Shown: positions 15,731 to 21,552 of the stretch, piece after piece
Layout: each line of letters begins with the position of its first letter
Numbering within the stretch: position 1 is the stretch's first letter
Assembly: GCA_039812765.1 (NCBI GenBank)
Contig: JBDIBF010000052.1
Span: forward strand, 1-21,552
Length of the DNA: 21,552 nucleotides
From: JADJVL01 sp039812765
Lineage (GTDB): Bacteria > Acidobacteriota > Holophagae > Holophagales > Holophagaceae
Direction of reading: 5' to 3'
Position numbers and translations under genes: made by a program
Notes under the pieces: generated by a model
Database searches by the model: none
What the model saw: the letters and a program-made list of their open reading frames with translations, nothing else
What the model was told of the DNA's origin: nothing

Positions 15731-17053
15731 TCAGAGGCCCAGGGCCTTGCGGACGCAGGCCTCCAGGCGGCCCGGGGCCTGCTCCTCCAGCTCGTAGGTC
15801 ACGCGCACCATGGGCTTGCCCACATTCAGCACCCGGGTGATGTCGATGGGCGTCCCGCTCACCACCACGTCGCAGGGCGTCGCGGCGATGGTGGCCTCCA
15901 GGTCGCGCACCTGGTGGTCGCCGTAGCCCATCGCCGGCAGGATGCCCTTCGCGTTGGGATACTTCCGGTAGGTTGCCGCGATGGAGTCCACGGCGTAGGG
16001 GGAGGGATCCACCAGCTCCGAGGCCCCGACGGCCCGCGCGGCCACGACGCCGGCGCCGTAGGACATGGAGCCGTGGGTCAGGGTGGGGCCGTCCTCGATG
16101 ACCAGGGCCTTCTTGCCCTTCACCAGGGCAGGGTCGGACACGGTGACGGGGCTGTCGGCCCGGATGACCGTGGCGGTGGGGTTCACGGCCTTGGCATTGG
16201 CCTCCACCAGGGCGATGTCGGCCTCGGAAGCCGTGTCGCACTTGTTGATGACGATGACGTCGGCCCGGCGGAAGTTGGTCTCGCCCGGGTGGTAGGCCAG
16301 CTCGTGGCCCGCGCGGTGGGGATCGGCGATGCACAGGTGCAGGGCGCAGGCGTAGAAGGGCAGGTCATTGTTGCCGCCGTCCCACAGCACCACGTCGGCC
16401 TCCTGCTCGGCCTGGCGGATGATGCGCTCGTAGTCCACGCCGGCGTAGACCACGAAGCCGTTGTCGATGTGGGGCTCGTATTCCTCGCGCTCCTCGATGG
16501 TGCACTCGTGGCGGTCCAGGTCGGCGTAGGTCTCGAAGCGCTGGCAGGCCTGCTTCGCCAGGTCGCCGTAGGGCATGGGGTGGCGGATGGCGACCACCTT
16601 CTTGCCGAGGCCCTTCAGGATGCGGCTCAAGTAGCGCGTGGTCTGGCTCTTCCCGGCGCCGGTGCGCACGGCGGTGACGGCGATGACCGGCTTGGCGCAG
16701 GCCAGCATGGTGCTGCCGCAGCCCAGCAGCTTGAAGTCCGCTCCGGCGGCCATGCAGAGGCTGGCCAGGTGCATGACGTGCTGGTGGGTGACGTCGGAGT
16801 AGGAGAACACCGCCTCGTGCACCCGCTCCCGGCGGATGATGACGGCCACGTCCGCCTCGTCGTAGATGGGGATGCCCGCCGGATAGAGCGCGCCCGCCAG
16901 CTCCGGCGGATAGGCGCGGCCCGCGATGTCGGGGATCTGCGTCGCGGTGAAGGCCACGACCTTGTACGCGGGATTGCCGCGGAAGACCGTGTTGAAGTTG
17001 TGGAAGTCGCGGCCGGCGGCTCCGAGGATGAGGACGCGGCGGGGCTCGGTCAT
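15731..17053 (-). CDS. Cyclic 2,3-diphosphoglycerate synthetase-like P-loop protein
   Basis: A 440-residue protein related to archaeal cyclic 2,3-diphosphoglycerate synthetase. It starts with a Rossmann-like RRVLILGAAGRDFHNFN, then has a P-loop TAVRTGAGKSQTTR (127-140) for ATP/GTP, VVLWDGGNND as a Walker-B-like strand, and VIVINKCDTA resembling a G4 NKxD motif, which is why databases also call such proteins GTPases. In methanogens the enzyme closes 2,3-bisphosphoglycerate to its cyclic form with ATP, a thermoprotectant and phosphate store; the role in bacteria is not established. The frame is open to 17083, but the ATG at 17053 has AGGAG seven bases upstream. The gene upstream on the same strand (peroxiredoxin) ends in a terminator, so it is likely transcribed separately. 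Confidence 0.82.
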   Translation of the reverse strand: MTEPRRVLILGAAGRDFHNFNTVFRGNPAYKVVAFTATQIPDIAGRAYPPELAGALYPAGIPIYDEADVAVIIRRERVHEAVFSYSDVTHQHVMHLASLCMAAGADFKLLGCGSTMLACAKPVIAVTAVRTGAGKSQTTRYLSRILKGLGKKVVAIRHPMPYGDLAKQACQRFETYADLDRHECTIEEREEYEPHIDNGFVVYAGVDYERIIRQAEQEADVVLWDGGNNDLPFYACALHLCIADPHRAGHELAYHPGETNFRRADVIVINKCDTASEADIALVEANAKAVNPTATVIRADSPVTVSDPALVKGKKALVIEDGPTLTHGSMSYGAGVVAARAVGASELVDPSPYAVDSIAATYRKYPNAKGILPAMGYGDHQVRDLEATIAATPCDVVVSGTPIDITRVLNVGKPMVRVTYELEEQAPGRLEACVRKALGL

Positions 17054-17224
17054 GGCATCTCCTGGGCGGTCCCGCGACCGCACCCCCGTGGTGGGGAGAC
17101 CTGGCCCGGGATCCTCGAGTGTCCGCAGGGTAGGCTGCGCGGAAGGCCCCGGGCATCACGAGCTCGCGGGCCTGGATCACAGGCTGCACGAGGCAATTCG
17201 CATGGAACACGGATCTTCGCGCAT

Positions 17225-17254
17225 GAAGAAAAGCGGGCGCCTCTCGGCGCCCGC
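17225..17254 (-). terminator. Rho-independent terminator with U-tract (distal, functional copy)
   Basis: On the minus strand a perfect 9-bp stem GCGGGCGCC / GGCGCCCGC (17233-17254) with loop GAGA is followed by TTTTCTT. This is a textbook terminator for the peroxiredoxin transcript, yet it lies 259 bases beyond that stop codon because of the duplication described below. Confidence 0.85.
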
Positions 17255-17280
17255 TCGTGGCAGATCCTGCCATTCGGCTC

Positions 17281-17325
17281 CTACTTGCTGGCCGCCCACT
17301 CCTTGAGGCCGGCGGCGTTCGCCTT
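17281..17325 (-). pseudogene. Duplicated 3' end of the peroxiredoxin gene (14 codons plus stop)
   Basis: 45 bases identical to 17513-17557, the last 14 codons and TAG of the peroxiredoxin (KANAAGLKEWAASK). Identity stops abruptly at 17326. The fragment is followed by the same hairpin at exactly the same distance as in the intact gene, so it is a broken copy of the gene's end. The open frame running through it (to 17463) is an accident of the repeat. Confidence 0.9.
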
Positions 17326-17326
17326 G

Positions 17327-17464
17327 GCTCGGACCTCCGGTCCTCGGGGCTGCGCCCCCGCCATCGGCGGCGCCGATGCGGCCCCATCCTCCCTGCGCTC
17401 CGCTGCGGTCGGATGGTCATGGCCTGGCGGCCATTCCGGCAAGCCGCCTTCCCCCTGGCACACC
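17327..17464. repeat. Hairpin-rich element between the two copies of the peroxiredoxin 3' end
   Basis: Within 17331-17446 there are six short inverted repeats: GGACC-TCC-GGTCC (17331-17343), GGGGC-TGC-GCCCC (17346-17358), CATCGGC-GGC-GCCGATG (17362-17378), CCATCC...GGATGG (17384-17416) enclosing CCG-CTG-CGG (17400-17408), ATGGCC-TGGC-GGCCAT (17419-17434) and CGGC-AA-GCCG (17437-17446). This is the look of a REP-like or other non-coding palindromic element. I see no gene in it. Confidence 0.7.
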
Positions 17465-17486
17465 GCGGGCGCCTTTCGGCGCCCGC
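17465..17486 (-). terminator. Terminator-type hairpin without U-tract (proximal copy)
   Basis: Same 9-bp stem GCGGGCGCC / GGCGCCCGC with loop GAAA on the minus strand, 26 bases after the peroxiredoxin stop. The sequence after it on the minus strand is GGTGTGCC, not a T-run, so it is probably a poor terminator; read-through to the copy at 17225-17254 is expected. Confidence 0.7.
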
Positions 17487-17512
17487 TCGAGGTGCGTGAG
17501 GGATCGTGGCCC

Positions 17513-18094
17513 CTACTTGCTGGCCGCCCACTCCTTGAGGCCGGCGGCGTTCGCCTTCATGGCCTTCTCGCCCTTCTTCCAGTTGGCGGGGCAGACCTCG
17601 CCGTGCTCCTCGCTGAAGTCCACGGCGTCGAGGACGCGCAGCACCTCGTCCACGTTGCGGCCCAGGTCGTTGTGGTTCACGGTGATGTGCTTCAGCACGC
17701 CGTCCTTGTTGATGATGAAGAGGCCGCGCAGGGCGATGCCGCTGGGCAGGAGGACGCCGTAGTCGGCGGCGATGGTCTTGTTGAGGTCGGCCACCAGGGG
17801 GAAGGTGATGCCCTTGATGCCGCCCTCCTTGCGGTCCACCTGGGTCCAGGCGTGGTGGCTGAACTTGCTGTCCACGCTCACGCCGATCACCTGCGTGTTG
17901 CGGGCCTCGAACTCCTTGATGGCGTCGCTGAAGGCGAGGATCTCGGTGGGGCAGACGAAGGTGAAGTCGAGGGGGTAGAAGAAGAGCACGACCTTCTTGC
18001 CCTTGTAGTCGGACAGGGAGAGCTGCTTGAACTCCCCGTTGACCAGGGCATCGGCCTTGAAGTTGGGGGCGGGCTGGGTCACGAAAGCGGTCAT
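17513..18094 (-). CDS. Typical 2-Cys peroxiredoxin (AhpC/Prx1 type)
   Basis: A 193-residue cytoplasmic thiol peroxidase. The peroxidatic cysteine is C48 in PLDFTFVCPTE, with T45 and R123 completing the active site, and the resolving cysteine is C168 in EVCPANW. Length and the C-terminal pattern fit the Prx1/AhpC group, which reduces H2O2, peroxynitrite and organic peroxides using thioredoxin or AhpF. The last residues (GLKEWAASK) lack the YF motif of overoxidation-sensitive enzymes. No ahpF is adjacent. The ATG at 18094 follows GGAG. Its 3' end is duplicated downstream, so its transcript probably carries a long structured tail. It diverges from the arginine deiminase gene. Confidence 0.95.
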   Translation of the reverse strand: MTAFVTQPAPNFKADALVNGEFKQLSLSDYKGKKVVLFFYPLDFTFVCPTEILAFSDAIKEFEARNTQVIGVSVDSKFSHHAWTQVDRKEGGIKGITFPLVADLNKTIAADYGVLLPSGIALRGLFIINKDGVLKHITVNHNDLGRNVDEVLRVLDAVDFSEEHGEVCPANWKKGEKAMKANAAGLKEWAASK

Positions 18095-18144
18095 GGGGTG
18101 GCTCCAGGAAGGGGGCGAGGGCCCCGGGAATCGTCAGAATCCCT

Positions 18145-18172
18145 AGATTATCAACGGTTCCGTCTTCTTCAA
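18145..18172 (-). promoter_or_regulatory. Candidate peroxiredoxin promoter
   Basis: On the minus strand TTGAAG (18167-18172) and TAATCT (18145-18150) are 16 bases apart. An overlapping GATAAT (18147-18152) is a better -10 match but lacks a good -35. It would start transcription roughly 45 bases before the ATG. Confidence 0.35.
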
Positions 18173-18215
18173 GGGCAAAGTCCGACCAAAGCGGTAAAGA
18201 ATCACGCCTTGAATG

Positions 18216-18241
18216 ATATGCAAAAAATTGCTGCATATGCA
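18216..18241. promoter_or_regulatory. Palindromic operator-like sequence before arginine deiminase
   Basis: ATATGCA (18216-18222) and TGCATAT (18232-18238) form a perfect 7-bp inverted repeat with a 9-base spacer, and the right arm is part of a 10-bp palindrome TGCATATGCA (18232-18241). It overlaps the likely -35 of arcA and is the only AT-rich patch in the divergent arcA/peroxiredoxin gap. The binding protein is unknown; an ArgR box would need TGAAT-N4-ATTCA, which is only half matched here. Confidence 0.5.
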
Positions 18242-18256
18242 TAGCCAGGCTAGGCT
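18228..18256 (+). promoter_or_regulatory. Candidate arginine deiminase promoter
   Basis: TTGCTG (18228-18233) and TAGGCT (18251-18256) lie 17 bases apart, 22 bases before the ATG at 18279. The -10 is weak but resembles those proposed before 9276 and 11008. The palindrome at 18216-18241 covers the -35, so a bound protein would affect it. Confidence 0.35.
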
Positions 18257-18278
18257 GGTGGATTCCACTTGGTGACCC

Positions 18279-19589
18279 ATGTCTCCCGCCGCGCCCATCC
18301 AGCTTTCGGTGTTCTCCGAGATCCACCGCCTGAAGCAGGTGGTCGTCCACAGCCCCGGCCCCGAGGTGGACCTGATGGTCCCCGCGATGATGGAGCAGCT
18401 GCTCTTCGACGACATCCTCCACGGCACCCACGCCCGCTCCGAGCACCGGCAGTTCCGCCAGGTGCTCGCCCGCGTCGCCGAGGAGGTCCTCGACATCCGC
18501 GACCTGTTCATGGAGGCCCTCGTGGATGAATCGGTGAAGGAGGCCTTCATCGAGGACCTGCGAAGGCTCGTGGACCTTCCCGAGGAGGCCACCCAGCGCC
18601 TGCGGGCCATGTTCCCGGTGGAGGTCGCCACCAGCGTGATCACGGGCATCCCCTGGCCCGACATGCAGCACCACACCCACTGGCGCCGGGAGTTCGACTA
18701 CATCCTGAAGCCCATCCCCAACCTGCTCTTCATGCGCGATCCCGCTTCCGTGGTGGGCGACGGCTACTGCGTGAACGCCATGGCCACCTGGGCCCGCCAG
18801 CGCGAGCCGCTCATCCTCAGCTACGTCTTCAGGCACCACCCGCGCTTCCGGCACCTCACGGACAACGACAAGTGGTTCGACCAGGTGACGCCCCTCATCC
18901 GCGGCGAGATCCGGTCCCCCCAGAGCCTGGAAGGCGGCGACACCCTGGTCCTCAGCGACAAGGTGCTGGCGGTGGGCTGCTCCGAGCGCACCACCACCGA
19001 CGCCATCCACCTCCTCGCGGAAAGCCTTCGCCAGGACTTCCGCCGCGGCGAGGGCACTTTCGAGCACCTCTTCATGGTGCTGATGCCCAAGAAGCGCAGC
19101 GCCATGCACCTCGACACCATCTTCACCCGCATCAACCACCACGAGTGCCTGGTCTACCCGCCCTACTTCACCGACGGCTCGCCGGAGCTGCTCAACGTCG
19201 TGAAGATCGACCTCCGCCACGAGGAGCTGCGCTTCACCACGCAACCCAACCTGCTCACCGCCCTGAAGGAGGTGGGCATCGACCTCAAGCCCATCTTCTG
19301 CGGCGGGAACGACTACATCCAGCAGCAGCGGGAGCAGTGGACCGACGGCGCCAACGCCTTCGCCCTGGCTCCCGGCGTGATCGTGAGCTATTCGCGAAAC
19401 CTCGCCACCGCGGAGGAGCTCTCCAGGGCCGGCTACCGGGTGCTCGCGGCCCGGGAGCTGCTGGCGGATCCCAAGATCAACCTCCTCGACCGGAAGAAGT
19501 ACCTCGTCCTCCTGGAGAGCGGGGAGCTCAGCCGGGCCCGCGGAGGCCCGCGATGCATGACCATGCCGCTGTCCAGGGTGGAGAAATAA
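18279..19589 (+). CDS. arcA: Arginine deiminase
   Basis: Hydrolyses arginine to citrulline and ammonia. The 436-residue protein has the guanidino-enzyme active site: D154 in FMRDPAS, E218 in SLEGGDTL, H277 and D279 in MHLDT, and the nucleophile C426 in RGGPRCMTMP near the C-terminus, where arginine deiminases place it. Several segments (HSPGPEVD at the start, LVYPPYFTDG in the middle) are also typical. The length is slightly above the usual 410. The ATG has only a weak GGTGA ribosome site. No arcB, arcC or arcD is adjacent, so the citrulline must be used by genes elsewhere, or the enzyme serves ammonia production or acid defence. A palindrome sits at its promoter. Confidence 0.92.
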   Translation: MSPAAPIQLSVFSEIHRLKQVVVHSPGPEVDLMVPAMMEQLLFDDILHGTHARSEHRQFRQVLARVAEEVLDIRDLFMEALVDESVKEAFIEDLRRLVDLPEEATQRLRAMFPVEVATSVITGIPWPDMQHHTHWRREFDYILKPIPNLLFMRDPASVVGDGYCVNAMATWARQREPLILSYVFRHHPRFRHLTDNDKWFDQVTPLIRGEIRSPQSLEGGDTLVLSDKVLAVGCSERTTTDAIHLLAESLRQDFRRGEGTFEHLFMVLMPKKRSAMHLDTIFTRINHHECLVYPPYFTDGSPELLNVVKIDLRHEELRFTTQPNLLTALKEVGIDLKPIFCGGNDYIQQQREQWTDGANAFALAPGVIVSYSRNLATAEELSRAGYRVLAARELLADPKINLLDRKKYLVLLESGELSRARGGPRCMTMPLSRVEK

Positions 19590-19605
19590 GAGCAGGACGG
19601 GACCT

Positions 19606-19645
19606 GTTAAGACGGCTTAACCGCAATTAACAACTCTTAACTGGG
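19606..19645 (+). promoter_or_regulatory. Four TTAA boxes at exact 10-bp spacing
   Basis: TTAA occurs at 19607, 19617, 19627 and 19637. Written in 10-base units from 19606 the DNA reads GTTAAGACGG, CTTAACCGCA, ATTAACAACT, CTTAACTGGG; units one and two also form the inverted repeat GTTAAG-N4-CTTAAC. One-helical-turn spacing is what tandem half-sites for OmpR/PhoB-type regulators look like. The array lies 149 bases before the protease ATG and just after arcA, so the protease gene is the natural target. No regulator of that class is in the window. Confidence 0.55.
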
Positions 19646-19793
19646 AGGCGGAGGGGCGGCGGGGGCATCGTCATCCCAGTCCTCCCCGCTCCTTTCCACA
19701 TCCCAGGCCAGGTCCGCCGCTCCGTTCCCGGATGCCACCAGGGAACCCGGAGGCGGCCATGGCCGTCTCCCAACCCTCCTTCCCGGAGTCCCC

Positions 19794-21552
19794 ATGGCGA
19801 CCCTGCCGTCCCGCCTCTCCCTCCTCGCCGCGCTGCTCGCCGCCGGCCCCGCCTTCGCCGAACGCCCCGCGAACGCCGAAGCCATCGCGCAGCGCAACGC
19901 GCAGCTCGCCGCGAGCCGCCTGATGCAATCCCGGCCCGAGATGGGCCTGGACGCCGACCACGGCTTCCGGATGCTCCGCAGCGGGATGGACGACCTCGGC
20001 CAGACGCACACCCGCTTCCAGAAGACCTACCAGGGCCTGAAGGTCTGGGGCGGCGACCTGATCGTCCACACCGACGAGTCCGGCCGGCAGCTCGGCCTGA
20101 ACGCCGTCCACACCGAGCGGATCTCCCTCAACACCACCCCGGTGATCACCGAGTCCGAGGCCCTCGCCGCGGCCCACCGCGCGCTGAACCCCAAGGGCCC
20201 CTACGCCTACCAGCCCACGGTCGAGCTGGTCGTCTACCCCGAGACCCTCGAGATCCGCCGCCCCGGGAAGGCCTTCGTCCTCGACCAGGAGCTGAACGCC
20301 GAGGACATGACCCGCTTCGTGGTCCGCCACGTCCTCGCCTACCACGTCCACGCCCAGCTCGAGAACGGCGCCGAGGAGACCATCCACCGCGACTTCATGG
20401 TCGACGCTCGCACCGGCCGCGTCCTCACATCCTGGAACACCCTCCACACCACCGCCGCCACCGGCACGGGCAACAGCCAGTACAGCGGCACGGTCAGCAT
20501 CACGACGAACTCCGTCACGAGCGGCTATGAGATGCGCGACACCGTGCGCAGCATGAACATCGCCACCTACAACCTCAACCACGCGACCAGCGGCCAGGGA
20601 ACGATCTACACCGACGCCGACAACAGCTGGGGCGACGGCGCCAACTACGTCGAGGGGTCCTCGACGACCGCTGCCAACGGCCAGACCGCCGCCGTGGACG
20701 CACACTACGGCACCGAGGTCTCCTTCGACTTCTACAACACCGTCTTCGGCCGCAACGGCATCGACGGCGCCGGCCGCGCGACCTACAACCGCGTCCACTA
20801 CAGCAACTCCTACGACAACGCCTTCTGGGACGACACCTGCTTCTGCATGACCTACGGCGACGGAAGCAGCTTCACCACCCTGACCGCCCTGGACGTGGCC
20901 GGCCACGAGATGAGCCACGGCGTCTGCGCCAACGAAGCCAACCTCACCTACAGCGGCGAGTCGGGCGGCCTCAACGAGTCCAACTCCGACATCCTCGGCA
21001 ACACGATCGAGATGTACTCCCGCGGCGGCCACGCCTTCCCCGCCTCCGTGGCGAACACCGACAACGGCTGGAAGCTCGGCGAGCAGCTCAGCTCCACGCC
21101 CCTGCGCTACATGTTCAAGCCCAGCAAGGATGGCGCCTCCCCCGACGCCTGGTCGTCCAGCATCGGCACCAAGGACGTCCACTACAGCTCCGGCCCCAAC
21201 AACCGCATGTTCTTCTTCCTGAGCCAGGGCGCCAGCAGCACCTCCAGCAGCGACTACTACTCCTCCTACACGCCCGGCGGCTTCACGGGCATCGGCCTCG
21301 AGAAGGCCGTGCGCATCTGGTACCGCGCCCTGGCCAACTACCTGACCTCCTCCTCGAACTACGCCGCCGCCCGCGCCGCCTGCATCAGCGCCGCCAAGGA
21401 CCTCTACGGCGCCGGCGGGGCCGAGGAGGCCGCGGTCTGGAACGCCTACGCCGCCATCAACGTGGGTTCGGCCTGGACCGGCGGCGCCACCGCGCCCTCG
21501 ATCACGGGCCAGCCGAGCAGCGTGACGGTCACGGCCCCGGCCACGGCCACCT
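19794..21552 (+). CDS. Secreted thermolysin-family (M4) metalloprotease, 3' end outside the window
   Basis: 586 codons are visible and the frame is still open at the window edge. A signal peptide (MATLPSRLSLLAALLAAG, then PAFA) leads to an FTP/PepSY-type propeptide (about 40-220, with THTRFQKTYQGLKVWGGD). The catalytic domain has HEMSH (371-375), the third zinc ligand E395 in GGLNESNSDILG, exactly 24 residues after H371 as in thermolysin, and H463 in KDVHYSSGPNN as the transition-state histidine. The tail (APSITGQPSSVTVTAPATAT) looks like the start of an Ig-like domain. It is expected to be a secreted zinc endopeptidase degrading extracellular protein. The ATG follows GGAG by six bases; the ATG at 19759 is in another frame. 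Confidence 0.93.
   Translation, partial: MATLPSRLSLLAALLAAGPAFAERPANAEAIAQRNAQLAASRLMQSRPEMGLDADHGFRMLRSGMDDLGQTHTRFQKTYQGLKVWGGDLIVHTDESGRQLGLNAVHTERISLNTTPVITESEALAAAHRALNPKGPYAYQPTVELVVYPETLEIRRPGKAFVLDQELNAEDMTRFVVRHVLAYHVHAQLENGAEETIHRDFMVDARTGRVLTSWNTLHTTAATGTGNSQYSGTVSITTNSVTSGYEMRDTVRSMNIATYNLNHATSGQGTIYTDADNSWGDGANYVEGSSTTAANGQTAAVDAHYGTEVSFDFYNTVFGRNGIDGAGRATYNRVHYSNSYDNAFWDDTCFCMTYGDGSSFTTLTALDVAGHEMSHGVCANEANLTYSGESGGLNESNSDILGNTIEMYSRGGHAFPASVANTDNGWKLGEQLSSTPLRYMFKPSKDGASPDAWSSSIGTKDVHYSSGPNNRMFFFLSQGASSTSSSDYYSSYTPGGFTGIGLEKAVRIWYRALANYLTSSSNYAAARAACISAAKDLYGAGGAEEAAVWNAYAAINVGSAWTGGATAPSITGQPSSVTVTAPATAT

Noticed and set aside
17281..17463. A 60-codon minus-strand frame ending in the peroxiredoxin C-terminus.
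   Set aside because: Only the last 14 codons are peroxiredoxin, copied by duplication; the rest is the hairpin element read in frame.
18209..18222. Possible ArgR box TTGAATGATATGCA before arcA.
   Set aside because: Spacing between half-sites is 3 rather than 4 and the right half has a mismatch; too weak to call.
19732..19923. A 63-codon plus-strand frame containing the ATG at 19759.
   Set aside because: It overlaps the protease gene in a different frame and encodes only Pro/Ser-rich sequence.

Overview
The window is GC-rich and densely coded. A strong bias towards G or C at third codon positions produces many long antisense open frames that are not genes. Gene content and style (a rubrerythrin / Fe-S oxidoreductase / DUF3501 trio, a REC-PATAN response regulator, a thermolysin-type secreted protease followed by the start of a probable Ig-like domain, two APC permeases) fit an Acidobacteriota of the Holophagae/Geothrix type. 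This is an inference from style only; Myxococcota or Desulfobacterota-like bacteria cannot be excluded. There is no rRNA, tRNA, CRISPR array, phage gene or transposase in view.

Layout. (1) 1-175, minus: start of a small secreted helix-hairpin-helix protein, preceded by 159 bp that are about 87% A+T (222-380), a sharp anomaly here. (2) 380-3815, minus: a three-gene serine operon (class V aminotransferase, serA, histidine-type phosphatase). (3) 3955-9109, minus: an HGSNAT-like acyltransferase, a CBS/CorC membrane protein, a membrane-anchored GH113-like protein, a REC-PATAN response regulator and a 65-residue hypothetical protein. (4) 9276-13105, plus: two APC amino-acid permeases separated by a strong hairpin terminator, then a comF-type gene one base after the second permease. 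(5) 13257-15709, plus: rubrerythrin without a rubredoxin domain, a GlpC/HdrD-like Fe-S protein and DUF3501, with a perfect 14-bp hairpin between the first two. (6) 15731-18094, minus: a cyclic 2,3-diphosphoglycerate synthetase homologue and a 2-Cys peroxiredoxin. Between them lie 459 bp containing a duplicated copy of the peroxiredoxin 3' end and terminator hairpin, flanking a hairpin-rich element. (7) 18279-21552, plus: a lone arginine deiminase, then an M4 metalloprotease that runs off the window, with four TTAA boxes at exact 10-bp spacing between them.

How the genes fit together. The serine operon appears to supply all three steps from 3-phosphoglycerate to serine, using non-classical enzymes for transamination and dephosphorylation. 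The permeases, arginine deiminase and secreted protease suggest a peptide- and amino-acid-using lifestyle. Rubrerythrin with its Fe-S partner and the peroxiredoxin suggest peroxide defence in an anaerobe or microaerophile. The best candidates for something not well described are the rubrerythrin/Fe-S/DUF3501 trio, the duplicated terminator with its hairpin element, and the phased TTAA array.
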